Shown here: positions 1 through 7,821 of the stretch, in pieces | How positions within the stretch are numbered: position 1 is the stretch's first letter | How the letters are laid out: the number at the start of each line of letters is the position of its first letter | Assembly: GCA_964399195.1 (NCBI GenBank) | Contig: CAYNPY010000031.1 | Span: 1-35,755 of the forward strand | Direction: 5' to 3' | DNA length: 35,755 nucleotides | DNA from: CAINDZ01 sp964399195 | Lineage (GTDB): Bacteria > Krumholzibacteriota > Krumholzibacteriia > LZORAL124-64-63 | Program-made: the position numbers and the translations under genes | The notes under the pieces: generated by a model | The model's input: only the letters and a program-made list of their open reading frames with translations | Database searches by the model: none | What the model was told of the DNA's origin: nothing

Positions 1-49
1 CCTCGAAAATGACGACGTGGGGCCGCGCCCCGCCCGCTTCATCGGCCAT
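1..49 (-). CDS. N-terminus of an unidentified minus-strand protein, cut by the window edge
   Basis: From an ATG at 49-47 the minus strand reads M-A-D-E-A-G-G-A-R-P-H-V-V-I-F-E and runs off the left edge. The hydrophobic H-V-V-I-F strand right after a short polar leader resembles the first beta strand of a receiver or other Rossmann-like domain, but sixteen residues do not allow an assignment. A GGAG lies eight bases upstream of this ATG, inside the last tandem repeat unit. The same frame is open back to the RND stop codon at 346, and in-frame GTG and TTG codons occur in each repeat, so the true start could be further upstream with the heptads translated. Whether this is a gene at all depends on sequence to the left of the window. 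Confidence 0.35.
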   Translation of the reverse strand, partial: MADEAGGARPHVVIFE

Positions 50-170
50 GTCCGCCACTCCATCGACCAAGTCCGCCACTCCATCGACCAAGCCCGCCAC
101 TCCATCGACCAAGTCCGCCACTCCATCGACCAGGTCCGCCACTCCATCGACCAGGTCCGCCACTCCATCG
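50..170. repeat. 21-bp tandem repeat, about six copies
   Basis: Six head-to-tail copies of a 21-bp unit with the core CCGCCACTCCATCGACC. The copies differ only at one or two bases (GTCC or GCCC at the start, CAA or CAG at the end), and the last copy is cut short at 170. The period is 21, a multiple of three, and none of the six reading frames contains a stop inside the unit. Read on the minus strand in the frame of the gene to its left, each unit encodes a seven-residue Leu-Val-Asp-Gly-Val-Ala-Asp heptad. Each unit also carries a GGAG on the minus strand. There are no spacers between copies, so this is a minisatellite and not a CRISPR. Confidence 0.95.
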
Positions 171-284
171 GCTGCGCGCCCGTCGGCGACAACCGGGCGA
201 CCTCGCGCGGGACGCCCGTCATCGGCGCCAGTGTCCGTCAAATCGTCGCCGCCGACAAGGCGGAACCCCGCGGTCCGCTGACGC

Positions 285-316
285 GGAAGCCGCCGGGCGC
301 AGCGCCGGCGGCTTCC
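285..316 (-). terminator. Strong hairpin after the RND operon
   Basis: A perfect 12-bp inverted repeat (285-296 with 305-316, GGAAGCCGCCGG and its complement) with an 8-base loop lies 28 bases past the RND permease stop codon. There is no run of T after it on either strand, so it is either a terminator of the GC-rich, U-poor kind or a 3'-end stabilising structure. Its position at the end of the operon supports the terminator reading. Confidence 0.5.
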
Positions 317-343
317 CTGCGCGGCCCGCGGCCGGCGCCCGCG

Positions 344-3300
344 TCAGGCCCCGCGCCGGAACGGCCGGGCCAGCGCCGCCTTGATCGGTTCGAGCGTGGA
401 ATACATCACCGGCACCACGACCAGGGTCAGGAACGTGGCCACGGTCAACCCCGCGATGACGGCCACGCCCATGGGCCCCCACCACTGGCTGGACTCGCCG
501 CCGATGACCAGCACGTCGCGCAGGCGGCCGTGCGCCAGGGCGGAGAAGTCGACGGCCAGGCCCGTCGTCAGCGGGATCAGACCGAGCACCGTGGTCAGCG
601 CGGTGAGGATCACCGGCCGGAAGCGCGTCTGCCCGGCCAGCATGATCGCCTCCATCTTCTCCATGCCGCCGCGGCGCAGCTGGATGATGTAGTCCAGCAG
701 CACGATCGCGTTGTTGACGACCACGCCCGCCAGCGAGATCACGCCCACGCCGGTCATGATGATGCCGAAGGGCGTCTGCGTGACGAGCAGGCCCGCGAAG
801 ACGCCGATCAACGACAGGATCACGCTCGAGAGGATCACCCCCGGCACCGTCACCGAGCCGAACTGGCTGACCAGGACCACGAAGATCAGCAGGACGGCGA
901 TGAAGAAGGCGTCGCTCAGGAACGCCGAGGCCTCCTCCTGGTCCTCGCTCTCGCCCGTGAAGTCCAGGACGTAGCCGGGCGGCAGCGGGTAGTCGGCGAG
1001 CAGAGCGCGCACCTGCGCCAGCAGCTCGTTGCCGTTGTAGCCGGCGGCGACGTCCGCGGTCACCGTCACCGTGCGCCGCGCGTCCAGCCGCTGCACGGCC
1101 GCCAGGCCGGTCCCGAACTCCGCCCGGGCGAAGGCGTCCAGCGGGATGATGCGGCCTTCATGGAAGAAGGTGGCGTTCTCCAGGTCCTCCACCTTCTCGC
1201 GGAAGCGCCGGCCGTAGCGCACGACGACGTCGTACTCGTCCTCGCCGACGCGGTACTTGGCCGTCTCGCTGCCCTGCAGGGCCGTGCGCACGCCGCCGGC
1301 CACGTCGAACGTGCGCAGGCCGTAGCGGCCCGACTTCTCGACGTCCGGAATGACGCGCAACTCGGGCAGCGAGCGGTCGTAGTTGTCGGCGATGTCCACC
1401 AGCCCGGTGACGCCGCGGATGCGCTCGCGCACGTCCGCCGCCAGATGGCCCAGTTCGTCGAAATCGTCGCCGGAGATCTCGATGTTGACCGGCTTCCCGG
1501 TCGGCGGTCCTTCCTCCATCTTGTCGACCGCAATGCGGGCGCCGGTGATGCCGGCCAGGCGCGCGCGCAGGTCCTCGAGCGACTGGCGCGACGAGCGCGT
1601 CCGCTCCGTCGAGTCGACGAATTCCAGGGTGACCCCGCCCTGGTGCGACGGCAGGCCGGAGCCCCCCGAGGACGCGTCGATCGGCGTCCCCACCGAGGTG
1701 GCGAAGGCCTTCAGGTCCGGCACCCGGGCCACCTCCGCCTCGATCCGCCGGGCCAGGGCGTCGGTCACCTCGATGCGCGTGCCGCTGGGCGCGTCGATCT
1801 TCACCGTCGCGAACTGCGGCTCCACGTCCGGGAACAGCTCCACGCCGGCGTTGAAGGCGCCGAACAGCGCCAGCATCGCCACCAGCAGCGCGTTCATCGC
1901 CAGCAGCACGCGCCAGGGGTGCCGCAGGCTCCAGGCCAGCACGGGGCGGTACGAGCGGAAGCCCAGCTCGAGCGCGCGGTCGCCGAGGCGCGGCCGGTCG
2001 CCCGCCGCGCGGGGCGGCCGCAGGAAGCGCGAGCAGAGCACGGGATTGAAGACCATCGCCACCAGAAGCGACGCCAGCAGCGTGATGATCACCGTGATCG
2101 GCAGGTACTTCATGAACTCGCCCATGATGCCCGGCCAGAACACGATGGGCGCGAAGGCGACCACCGTCGTCAGCGTCGAGGAGATGACGGCGCCCGCGAC
2201 CTGGTCGGTCCCGCTCGCCGCGGCCGCCTCGGCGTCGCGGCCCTCGCCGCGGTGGCGGTAGACGTTGTCGACGATCACGATCGAGTTGTCGACCAGCATG
2301 CCCAGCGCCAGGATCAGGCTGAAGAGCACGACCATGTTCAGCGTGATGCCGAGCATCGACAGCACGATGAAGGTGATGAGCATCGAGAACGGGATGGCCA
2401 CCGCGACGAGGAACGAGTTGCGCACGCCGAAGAACGCCAGCAGCACGACCACGACCAGGATGAGTCCGCTGATGATGTTGTCCTCGAGCTCCTTGACCAT
2501 CTTCTTGATCTGCACCGACTGGTCGGCCACGACGTTGACGCTGGTGCCGGGCGGGAAGGTCGGCCGCAGGCGCTCGATCGTCGCGTTCACCTCACGGGCG
2601 ATGCCGATGATGTTCTCGCCGCTGCGCTTCTTGACGACCAGGGTCACGGCGTCGCGGCCGTTCACGCGGCTGATCGTCTCGCGGTCCTTGACGCCCAGGC
2701 GCACCGTGGCCACGTCGCGCAGGTGCACCGGCGGCTCCAGCCCGGGATTCAGCACGAAGCCGAGGATCTCCTCCACCTCGTCGATCTCTCCGCGCACGCG
2801 GACCTGGTAGTCGTACTGGCCCAGGCTCAGCTTGCCGCCGGGGATGGTCAGGTTCTGCAGGGCGATCGCGTCCTGGACGTCGACCAGGCCCAGGTTGAAG
2901 TAGNNNNNNNNNNAGGCCAGCTTCTCCGGGTCGACGTCGACCTGGACCTCGTTCTCGATGCCGCCGACCAGGTCGACGCCGAGCACGCCGCGGATCTGCT
3001 CGAGGGCCTCCTGGAGGTCCTCGCCCGCGCGCTTGAGCGCCTGCAGGTCCACGTCGCCGAACAGGTTCACCTGCATCACGGGGAACGCGTCGGAGCTGCT
3101 GATCTCCTGCACGACCAGGTCGTCGCGCGGATCCTCCGGAAGTTCGGGCTTGGCCAGCTCGACGCGATCGCGCACCGACTGCAGGGCGTCGCTCATGTCC
3201 ACGCGCGAATCGAACTCGAGCGTGATCACGGACATCCCGTAGGACGAGGAGCTGCTCATCTCCTTGAGATCCTCGACGCCCTTGAGCCGCTGCTCGAGCT

Positions 3301-3496
3301 TGCGGGTGACCAGGTTCTCCATGTCCGCGGGACTGGCGCCGGCGTAGGGCGCGGTCACCATGACGTAGGGGATCTTCACGTCCGGCGACGATTCGCGCGG
3401 CAGCTCCAGGTACGACTTGACGCCGAGGATGATCGCCAGCGCCATGAAGGCGAAGATCATCGGGTAGCGACGGATGGCGCCGGCGGTGATCTTCAT
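344..3496 (-). CDS. RND efflux pump inner-membrane permease (AcrB/MexB-like)
   Basis: Proton-driven drug exporter of the inner membrane, expected to work as a trimer with the adaptor and outer-membrane channel encoded directly upstream. The protein is about 1050 residues, the normal size for the family. It starts with a membrane helix at residues 11-29, has a long periplasmic loop, then helices 2-6 from about 342, and a second similar half with helices near the C-terminus. Helix 4 carries the proton-relay region as L-V-D-N-S-I-V-I-V-D-N: Asp403 is present, but the second Asp of the AcrB pair is Asn404. The start ATG overlaps the adaptor stop as ATGA. Codons for residues 195-198 are lost in a 10-N assembly gap. 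Substrates cannot be predicted from sequence. Confidence 0.95.
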   Translation of the reverse strand: MKITAGAIRRYPMIFAFMALAIILGVKSYLELPRESSPDVKIPYVMVTAPYAGASPADMENLVTRKLEQRLKGVEDLKEMSSSSSYGMSVITLEFDSRVDMSDALQSVRDRVELAKPELPEDPRDDLVVQEISSSDAFPVMQVNLFGDVDLQALKRAGEDLQEALEQIRGVLGVDLVGGIENEVQVDVDPEKLAXXXXYFNLGLVDVQDAIALQNLTIPGGKLSLGQYDYQVRVRGEIDEVEEILGFVLNPGLEPPVHLRDVATVRLGVKDRETISRVNGRDAVTLVVKKRSGENIIGIAREVNATIERLRPTFPPGTSVNVVADQSVQIKKMVKELEDNIISGLILVVVVLLAFFGVRNSFLVAVAIPFSMLITFIVLSMLGITLNMVVLFSLILALGMLVDNSIVIVDNVYRHRGEGRDAEAAAASGTDQVAGAVISSTLTTVVAFAPIVFWPGIMGEFMKYLPITVIITLLASLLVAMVFNPVLCSRFLRPPRAAGDRPRLGDRALELGFRSYRPVLAWSLRHPWRVLLAMNALLVAMLALFGAFNAGVELFPDVEPQFATVKIDAPSGTRIEVTDALARRIEAEVARVPDLKAFATSVGTPIDASSGGSGLPSHQGGVTLEFVDSTERTRSSRQSLEDLRARLAGITGARIAVDKMEEGPPTGKPVNIEISGDDFDELGHLAADVRERIRGVTGLVDIADNYDRSLPELRVIPDVEKSGRYGLRTFDVAGGVRTALQGSETAKYRVGEDEYDVVVRYGRRFREKVEDLENATFFHEGRIIPLDAFARAEFGTGLAAVQRLDARRTVTVTADVAAGYNGNELLAQVRALLADYPLPPGYVLDFTGESEDQEEASAFLSDAFFIAVLLIFVVLVSQFGSVTVPGVILSSVILSLIGVFAGLLVTQTPFGIIMTGVGVISLAGVVVNNAIVLLDYIIQLRRGGMEKMEAIMLAGQTRFRPVILTALTTVLGLIPLTTGLAVDFSALAHGRLRDVLVIGGESSQWWGPMGVAVIAGLTVATFLTLVVVPVMYSTLEPIKAALARPFRRGA
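2904..2913. other. Assembly gap (ten Ns) inside the RND gene
   Basis: Exactly ten Ns, a usual scaffolding placeholder, interrupt the RND gene. The flanks on the plus strand end and begin with AG (GAAGTAG then AGGCCAG). Merging these two bases gives an uninterrupted frame that reads E-K-L-A-Y-F-N-L-G-L, which fits the family spacing between the D-P-E-K-L-A and the following strand better than four unknown residues do. The gap therefore probably hides no missing sequence. Confidence 0.9.
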
Positions 3497-4698
3497 CGGG
3501 CGGCCTCCGTCGCGGCCTCGGCGCCGATGCGCGGGCCGGCGCCGGCGGCCCGCACCACGTCCGGGTCGCCCGGCAGCGTGCCGTCGGGCGCGGCCGCCGT
3601 CTCGGTCACGTTGACCAGGCTGCCTTCGGCCAGCTCGCGCTGGCCCCGCACCACCAGTTTGTCGCCCGCGCGCAGGCCGTCGCGCACGACCACGAGCAGC
3701 CCCTGGTCCTCGCCCAGCGTCACGCGCCGGCGCTGCGCGCGGTCGCCCTCCACCACGAAGACGTGGTCGCCGTCGTCGGCGGCGATGACCGCGTCCCGCG
3801 GCACGACGACCACGTCGGCCAGCGTGTGGCGCGGCAGGCGCGCGCGGCCGATGACGCCGCTGTGCAGCCGCAGGTCGGGGTTCGGGATCTCGATCTCGAC
3901 CGGGAACTTGCCGGTCCGCACGTCGGCCTCGGCGCCGACCCAGGTGACCTGGCCCTGCCCGCGCTCGCCGGCCTCACCCAGCGCCACCTCGGCGGCGTCC
4001 CCGACGCGGACCCAGCGGATGTCGGTGTCCGTGACGTACGCCGACAGCTTCAGGCGGAAGGGGTCGATCACGCGCAGCACGGGCTGCCCGGCGGCCACCA
4101 TCGCGCCGAGTTCCACGTAGCGCTCGGCGACGACGCCGGCAAACGGCGCCCGGACCGCCGCCCGCTCCCAGCGGCGCCGGGCGATGTCCGCGGCGGCCGC
4201 GGCCTGCGCCTGGGCGCTCTCGGCGGTCAGCAGGTCGAAATCGCTGGCCTTGCCGGCGGCGTGCAGCTGTCGCGCGCGGTCCAGGTTGAAATCCTGCGTC
4301 TTGAGCTGCGCCGCCGCCGCGTCCATCTCCGCCCGCAGGATGGTCCGCTCCTGCTCCAGCAGGACCTGCCCGCGCCCCACGCGCGCGCCCTTGGCGGCGG
4401 CGATCGCCGTCACCGGGCCCGTCTCCTCGGCCGCCAGGTCGGCGCCGCGCACCGGGCCGACGGGTCCGGAGATCTCGTGGTACTCGGCCAGCGAGGCGGC
4501 CGCCAACTCCAGCACGCGGACATTGCGGGCGACTTCCCGCGGCGCCGCCGCCGGCGTGCGGGAACACGCGCCCACCAGGCAGATCAGGGCCAGGCCGGCC
4601 AGCGGCACGAGCCTCCTCACGACGGGATTCCTCACGGCGGGATTCCTCACGGCGCGTTTCCTTTCGGCGGACGGGGACTGTGATCGCCTCCGACGCAT
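3493..4698 (-). CDS. Periplasmic adaptor (membrane fusion) lipoprotein of the RND pump
   Basis: HlyD/AcrA-type adaptor that bridges the permease and the TolC-like channel. It has a lipoprotein signal ending L-V-G-A-C near residue 45, a lipoyl/biotinyl half-motif V-G-R-G-Q-V-L-L-E, an alpha-helical hairpin rich in Ala, Gln and Arg, the second lipoyl half R-A-P-F-A-G-V-V-A-E, and a beta-barrel and membrane-proximal domain to residue 401. The annotated ATG at 4698 follows the tolC stop by 3 bases and has AGGA upstream. A GTG at 4650 with AAGGAA in front would give a more usual signal peptide, so the start is uncertain. The leader contains two copies of a 15-bp repeat (4624-4653). Translation is coupled to the permease by a 4-base overlap. 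Confidence 0.93.
   Translation of the reverse strand: MRRRRSQSPSAERKRAVRNPAVRNPVVRRLVPLAGLALICLVGACSRTPAAAPREVARNVRVLELAAASLAEYHEISGPVGPVRGADLAAEETGPVTAIAAAKGARVGRGQVLLEQERTILRAEMDAAAAQLKTQDFNLDRARQLHAAGKASDFDLLTAESAQAQAAAAADIARRRWERAAVRAPFAGVVAERYVELGAMVAAGQPVLRVIDPFRLKLSAYVTDTDIRWVRVGDAAEVALGEAGERGQGQVTWVGAEADVRTGKFPVEIEIPNPDLRLHSGVIGRARLPRHTLADVVVVPRDAVIAADDGDHVFVVEGDRAQRRRVTLGEDQGLLVVVRDGLRAGDKLVVRGQRELAEGSLVNVTETAAAPDGTLPGDPDVVRAAGAGPRIGAEAATEAAR
4624..4653. repeat. Two copies of a 15-bp repeat in the adaptor leader
   Basis: Two exact head-to-tail copies of GGGATTCCTCACGGC (4624-4638 and 4639-4653). On the minus strand they encode V-R-N-P-A and V-R-N-P-V, and each provides an in-frame GTG codon that could act as an alternative start for the adaptor. 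Confidence 0.85.
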
Positions 4699-4701
4699 GA
4701 C

Positions 4702-6177
4702 CTATTCCTGCGCCAGCAGGCCGGGGATGTCGGCCAGTCGCTCGGCCGGGTCGCGGCCGATCGCGCGCTTGAACGAGGCCGTCAGCGCCAGCACTTCGTA
4801 ACGCGCGTCGATGACGGCGGCCTGCGCGTCGCTGCGGTTGGCCTCCGCGACCAGGACGTCCACGTAGCTGGCCGTGCCCAGTTCGAGCTGCAGCAGGCTC
4901 TGTCGCCGCGCCTCTTCGGCGCGCTCCAGGTTGACCGAGACGGCGTCGAGCGTCTGGCGCGCGCTGTCGAGGCGGGCCAGCAGGTCCAGCACCTCCACCT
5001 CGACGTCGCGACGCTGGGCGGCCAGCTCGGCCTCGCCGCGCCGGATGCGCCCGTCGGCCTCGCGCACCAGCCCGCGCGTCAGCAGGCCGTCGAACAGCGG
5101 CACCGTGAGCGCGACCGACGCCCGCCACGTGTCGTGGCCTTCGTCGAACAAGCTGTCCGTGGTGCGCCCCACGTAGCCGTAGGCGCCGTTGATGGTCAGG
5201 TAAGGCAGGTTGTCGGCCTTCGTCGCCTGGCGACCCCGCCGCTGGATGTCCACCAGCAGCGCGCCGGCGGCCAGGTCCGGCCGGCCGCGCGCCAGCCCGA
5301 GCGCCGCCGCAACGTCGATGCGGCCGGACTCCGGTTCCGCCTCCGCCCTGACGGCCAGCGGCGCCGCCGGGTCGCGGCCGAGCAGCGCGTTCAGCCGCGC
5401 GCCGGCCGTGCGCAGGCCGGCCTCGGCCCGCGTCAGTTCCGGCACGGTGTTGGCGCGGCCGACGGCCGCCTGCAGCGTGTCCAGCTGCGTGGCCAGGCCC
5501 AGCGCGTGCCGCAGCCGGATCACGGCCAGGATTTCGTCCTGATTGGCCAGGTGCGCGCGCACGGCGCCGATCCGCTCCGCCGCCGACACCACCTGCTGGA
5601 AGGCGGCGACGACCTGCTCGCCCGCCTGCTGCTCCACCGCGCGCACCGCGTGCTCCTGCCGGTCCAGGCCCAAGCGCGCGGCGCCCACGGCGCCCAGCAC
5701 CTTGACCGGATTCAGCGTCCAGTTCAGGTTCAGGTTCGCGCGCCAGTAGGTCTGCGCGGGAATCTCCGACGCCGGCGGGATCAGCGAGCCGAAGCCGGCC
5801 AGCCAATCGTCGAACCAGGGGTCGGCGCCGGGCACCGGGCCGAAGCCGCCGCCGCCGCCGAACGTGCTGTCCAGGGCGAAGCTCGGATCGCGGCCCCGGC
5901 TGAAGTCCCCCACCAGGTCCACCGTCGGCAGCCCGGTCGCCAGCGCCTGCTTCATCTGCCCGTCCAGCTCCCGCCGCCGCCAGCGCTCGGCCACGACGCG
6001 GTCGTTCGCCTGCAGCGCGGTCCGCAGGCAATCCTGCAGCGTCAACGCCTGCGCCTCGCCCGGCACGGCCCGGATCACGGCGGTTTCGGCCGCGGTCGCC
6101 GGCCGGGCCGCTCCCGCCGCGAGGCCGCAGGCCGTCGCCACGGCCGCCGCCAGCAGGCCGCACAGGTTTCTCGGCAT
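4702..6177 (-). CDS. TolC-family outer-membrane efflux channel
   Basis: Outer-membrane factor of the tripartite pump. The 491-residue protein begins with a Sec signal peptide (hydrophobic core L-L-A-A-A-V-A-T-A, cleavage likely near A-T-A-A-E at about residue 30). It then shows the two internally repeated OEP domains of long amphipathic helices, with L-T-L-Q-D-C-L-R-T-A-L-Q-A-N at the start of the first and R-A-E-E-A-R-R-Q-S-L-L-Q-L-E-L-G-T-A-S-Y in the second. The last is the family signature before the final helices. A Gly-rich insertion (residues about 105-115) is unusual. The gene starts 2 bases after the tetR stop and ends 3 bases before the adaptor ATG, so it is cotranscribed with both. 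Confidence 0.93.
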   Translation of the reverse strand: MPRNLCGLLAAAVATACGLAAGAARPATAAETAVIRAVPGEAQALTLQDCLRTALQANDRVVAERWRRRELDGQMKQALATGLPTVDLVGDFSRGRDPSFALDSTFGGGGGFGPVPGADPWFDDWLAGFGSLIPPASEIPAQTYWRANLNLNWTLNPVKVLGAVGAARLGLDRQEHAVRAVEQQAGEQVVAAFQQVVSAAERIGAVRAHLANQDEILAVIRLRHALGLATQLDTLQAAVGRANTVPELTRAEAGLRTAGARLNALLGRDPAAPLAVRAEAEPESGRIDVAAALGLARGRPDLAAGALLVDIQRRGRQATKADNLPYLTINGAYGYVGRTTDSLFDEGHDTWRASVALTVPLFDGLLTRGLVREADGRIRRGEAELAAQRRDVEVEVLDLLARLDSARQTLDAVSVNLERAEEARRQSLLQLELGTASYVDVLVAEANRSDAQAAVIDARYEVLALTASFKRAIGRDPAERLADIPGLLAQE

Positions 6178-6179
6178 CG

Positions 6180-6821
6180 TCAGTCACCTTTCCCGGTTTG
6201 GTCGCCCGCCCGCGGACGGCCCTCGCACAGGTGGGCCAGCAGCGCGATCTCGGCTTCCGAGCGCGGCGGGCGGTTGAACGCGTCCGTCACCACGGCGCGC
6301 CCGACCTCCGCCAGCAGCGTGAGCACCTCTTCCCACTCGGCCGCGTCCAGGCGGGCGGTGGTGATCTCCCCGGCCAGGCCGTGCGTGAAGATCGCCATCT
6401 TGCGCAGCAGGATCATCCGCTCGGGTTCCGCCAGGCCGGCCAGCGACGCCACTCCGGACATCCGGTCCAGGAGCGTCCGCATCACCAGCGCTCCGGTCTC
6501 GTCGCCGTCGCCGGCCGCTCCGAAGGCCGCGTCGTACAGGGCCGGCTCCCGTCGCGCGAACTCCAGCACGCCCGCGCCCATGTCCAGGAACGGTTCCCCG
6601 CTGCGCACGACCTCCGTCTCGGCGATCACGAGTTCCGCGATCCGCCGCCGGACAGCCGCCGCGAGTTCTTCCATCCCCCCGAAGTTGCTGTAGACGGGGG
6701 CTGTCGACGCGCCGAGCTTCTCCGCCACGCGCCGGGCGCTCAGTTGGGCGATCCCGCGCTCGCGCACCACGGCCAGCGCGGCGGCCAGTACGTCCTCGGC
6801 AGTGAACTGGTTGCGCGGCAT
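6180..6821 (-). CDS. TetR-family repressor of the efflux operon
   Basis: One-component transcription regulator of 213 residues. The N-terminal helix-turn-helix domain is clear: F-T-A-E-D-V-L-A-A-A-L, then L-S-A-R-R-V-A-E-K-L-G as the support helix and A-S-T-A-P-V-Y-S-N-F as the recognition helix. The C-terminal ligand domain is not conserved, as usual, and probably binds a pump substrate. It is the first gene of the operon tetR-tolC-adaptor-RND, so it should repress itself together with the pump. An inverted repeat that covers the candidate -10 element lies about 70 bases upstream of the start. No strong ribosome binding site is visible before the ATG at 6821. Confidence 0.92.
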   Translation of the reverse strand: MPRNQFTAEDVLAAALAVVRERGIAQLSARRVAEKLGASTAPVYSNFGGMEELAAAVRRRIAELVIAETEVVRSGEPFLDMGAGVLEFARREPALYDAAFGAAGDGDETGALVMRTLLDRMSGVASLAGLAEPERMILLRKMAIFTHGLAGEITTARLDAAEWEEVLTLLAEVGRAVVTDAFNRPPRSEAEIALLAHLCEGRPRAGDQTGKGD

Positions 6822-6889
6822 GTCGATGGTCCGTCCGTGCGGAGACTCAAAGGGCTGCGCGAGCGTCCCCCGACGCGCGCATGACGGCC

Positions 6890-6908
6890 GTTATATAACA
6901 TCCGTTAT
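6890..6908. promoter_or_regulatory. Candidate operator and -10 element of the efflux operon
   Basis: Two interlocking palindromes: GTTATATAAC at 6890-6899 and ATAAC-N4-GTTAT at 6895-6908. This is a sharply AT-rich island in a GC-rich neighbourhood. On the minus strand TATAAC (6890-6895) is a good -10 element, and TTGCGC (6915-6920) is a weak -35 with 19 bases between. A repressor bound here would cover the -10. The link to the TetR protein is inferred from position. Confidence 0.6.
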
Positions 6909-6933
6909 CACCGGGCGCAAGTGCGCGTCGGCA

Positions 6934-7821
6934 TCAGCCGGCCGTCCACGGCCGCAGCACCAGCAGCACGCCGCCCAGCGCCAGGCCGGCCGCCAGGGCG
7001 GTGCGCCGCGTGAAGCGCTCACCCAGGAGCAGGGCGGCCAGGATCAGCGTGTAGATGGTGCTGGTCTGGTTGAGCACGGCTGCCTTGCCGACGGCGGTGT
7101 GCTTCATGCCGGCGATCCAGAGCATCAGCGCCACGTACGAGCCCAGGACCGTGCCGGGAACGGCGTGGCGCCAACCAGGTCCGGGCCGCAGCGCGCGCAG
7201 GCGCGGACCGCGGCCGGGAAGCAGCAGGGCCGCCGGCAGCAGCACCGCCAGCGCCCCCACCTGCCGGACCGCGGTGGCCCACACCACGTCGGCATCGGCC
7301 AGGACGGGCTTGGCCATCACGACGCCGGCGGCCAGCGAGGCCATCGAGGCGACGCCCAGCAGCACGCCGGCGGCCATCGTGCGCCTCGACGTCCCGCGCG
7401 GCGGGTCCAGGCGCGAGGCGACCACCACCGACGCGATCACCAGCCCCATCCCCGCCACCTGCCACCGGTCCAGGCGTTCGCCCAGGAACAGGAAGGCGCC
7501 CAGCGCCGTGAACGGGGAATACAGCGTGTCGACCACGGCGTTGATGCCGGCGCCCACGCGGTTGAGCGCGGCGTGGAAGAGGGTGTCGCTCAGCGCGATG
7601 GCCACCACGCCGCTGCCCAGCAGCAGGGCGTAGTCGCCGGCCGGCGCCCGCCCCAGGAGGCTGCCTCCGGTCAGGGCGAGCGTGGCCAGGAACAGCGCCG
7701 TCGAGAAGCCGACGCGGAAGAGGTTGAGCGCCAAGGGCGGCATCGACTCGCCCGAGCGCCGGAAGCAGATGACCGCGAAGGCCCACACGAGCGCGCAGGC
7801 CAGGGCGTAGAACTCCCCCAT
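6934..7821 (-). CDS. EamA/DMT-family membrane exporter
   Basis: Inner-membrane transporter of the drug/metabolite family, 295 residues, with about ten hydrophobic segments arranged as two EamA repeats. The first starts M-G-E-F-Y-A-L-A-C-A-L-V-W-A-F-A, and the second begins near T-M-A-A-G-V-L-L-G-V-A-S. Typical signatures are L-L-G-E-R in helix 10 (A-A-L-L-L-G-E-R-F) and A-F-L-F-L-G-E-R-L at the end of the first half. The substrate is unknown. The ATG at 7821-7819 shares its A with the stop of the upstream histidine kinase (TGATG), so it is translated from the same message. A much longer open frame extends upstream, but it is antisense to the kinase coding frame and was not used. Confidence 0.9.
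   Translation of the reverse strand: MGEFYALACALVWAFAVICFRRSGESMPPLALNLFRVGFSTALFLATLALTGGSLLGRAPAGDYALLLGSGVVAIALSDTLFHAALNRVGAGINAVVDTLYSPFTALGAFLFLGERLDRWQVAGMGLVIASVVVASRLDPPRGTSRRTMAAGVLLGVASMASLAAGVVMAKPVLADADVVWATAVRQVGALAVLLPAALLLPGRGPRLRALRPGPGWRHAVPGTVLGSYVALMLWIAGMKHTAVGKAAVLNQTSTIYTLILAALLLGERFTRRTALAAGLALGGVLLVLRPWTAG

Noticed and set aside
50..170. CRISPR array
   Set aside because: The 21-bp units are directly adjacent with no spacers and there are no cas genes.
9..281. Plus-strand protein made of S-A-T-P-S-T-K repeats
   Set aside because: The frame has no ribosome binding site; its repeat pattern follows from the 21-bp unit, and the opposite strand offers a better start with GGAG.
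17..4120. Very long plus-strand open frame (over 1300 codons)
   Set aside because: It is antisense to the RND and adaptor genes, is composed of Arg, Gln, His and Ala as expected from GC-rich antisense frames, and shows no domain.
3974..6187. Long second minus-strand frame over tolC and the adaptor
   Set aside because: It lies in another frame of two well-supported genes and is a low-complexity Arg/Gly/Ala translation.
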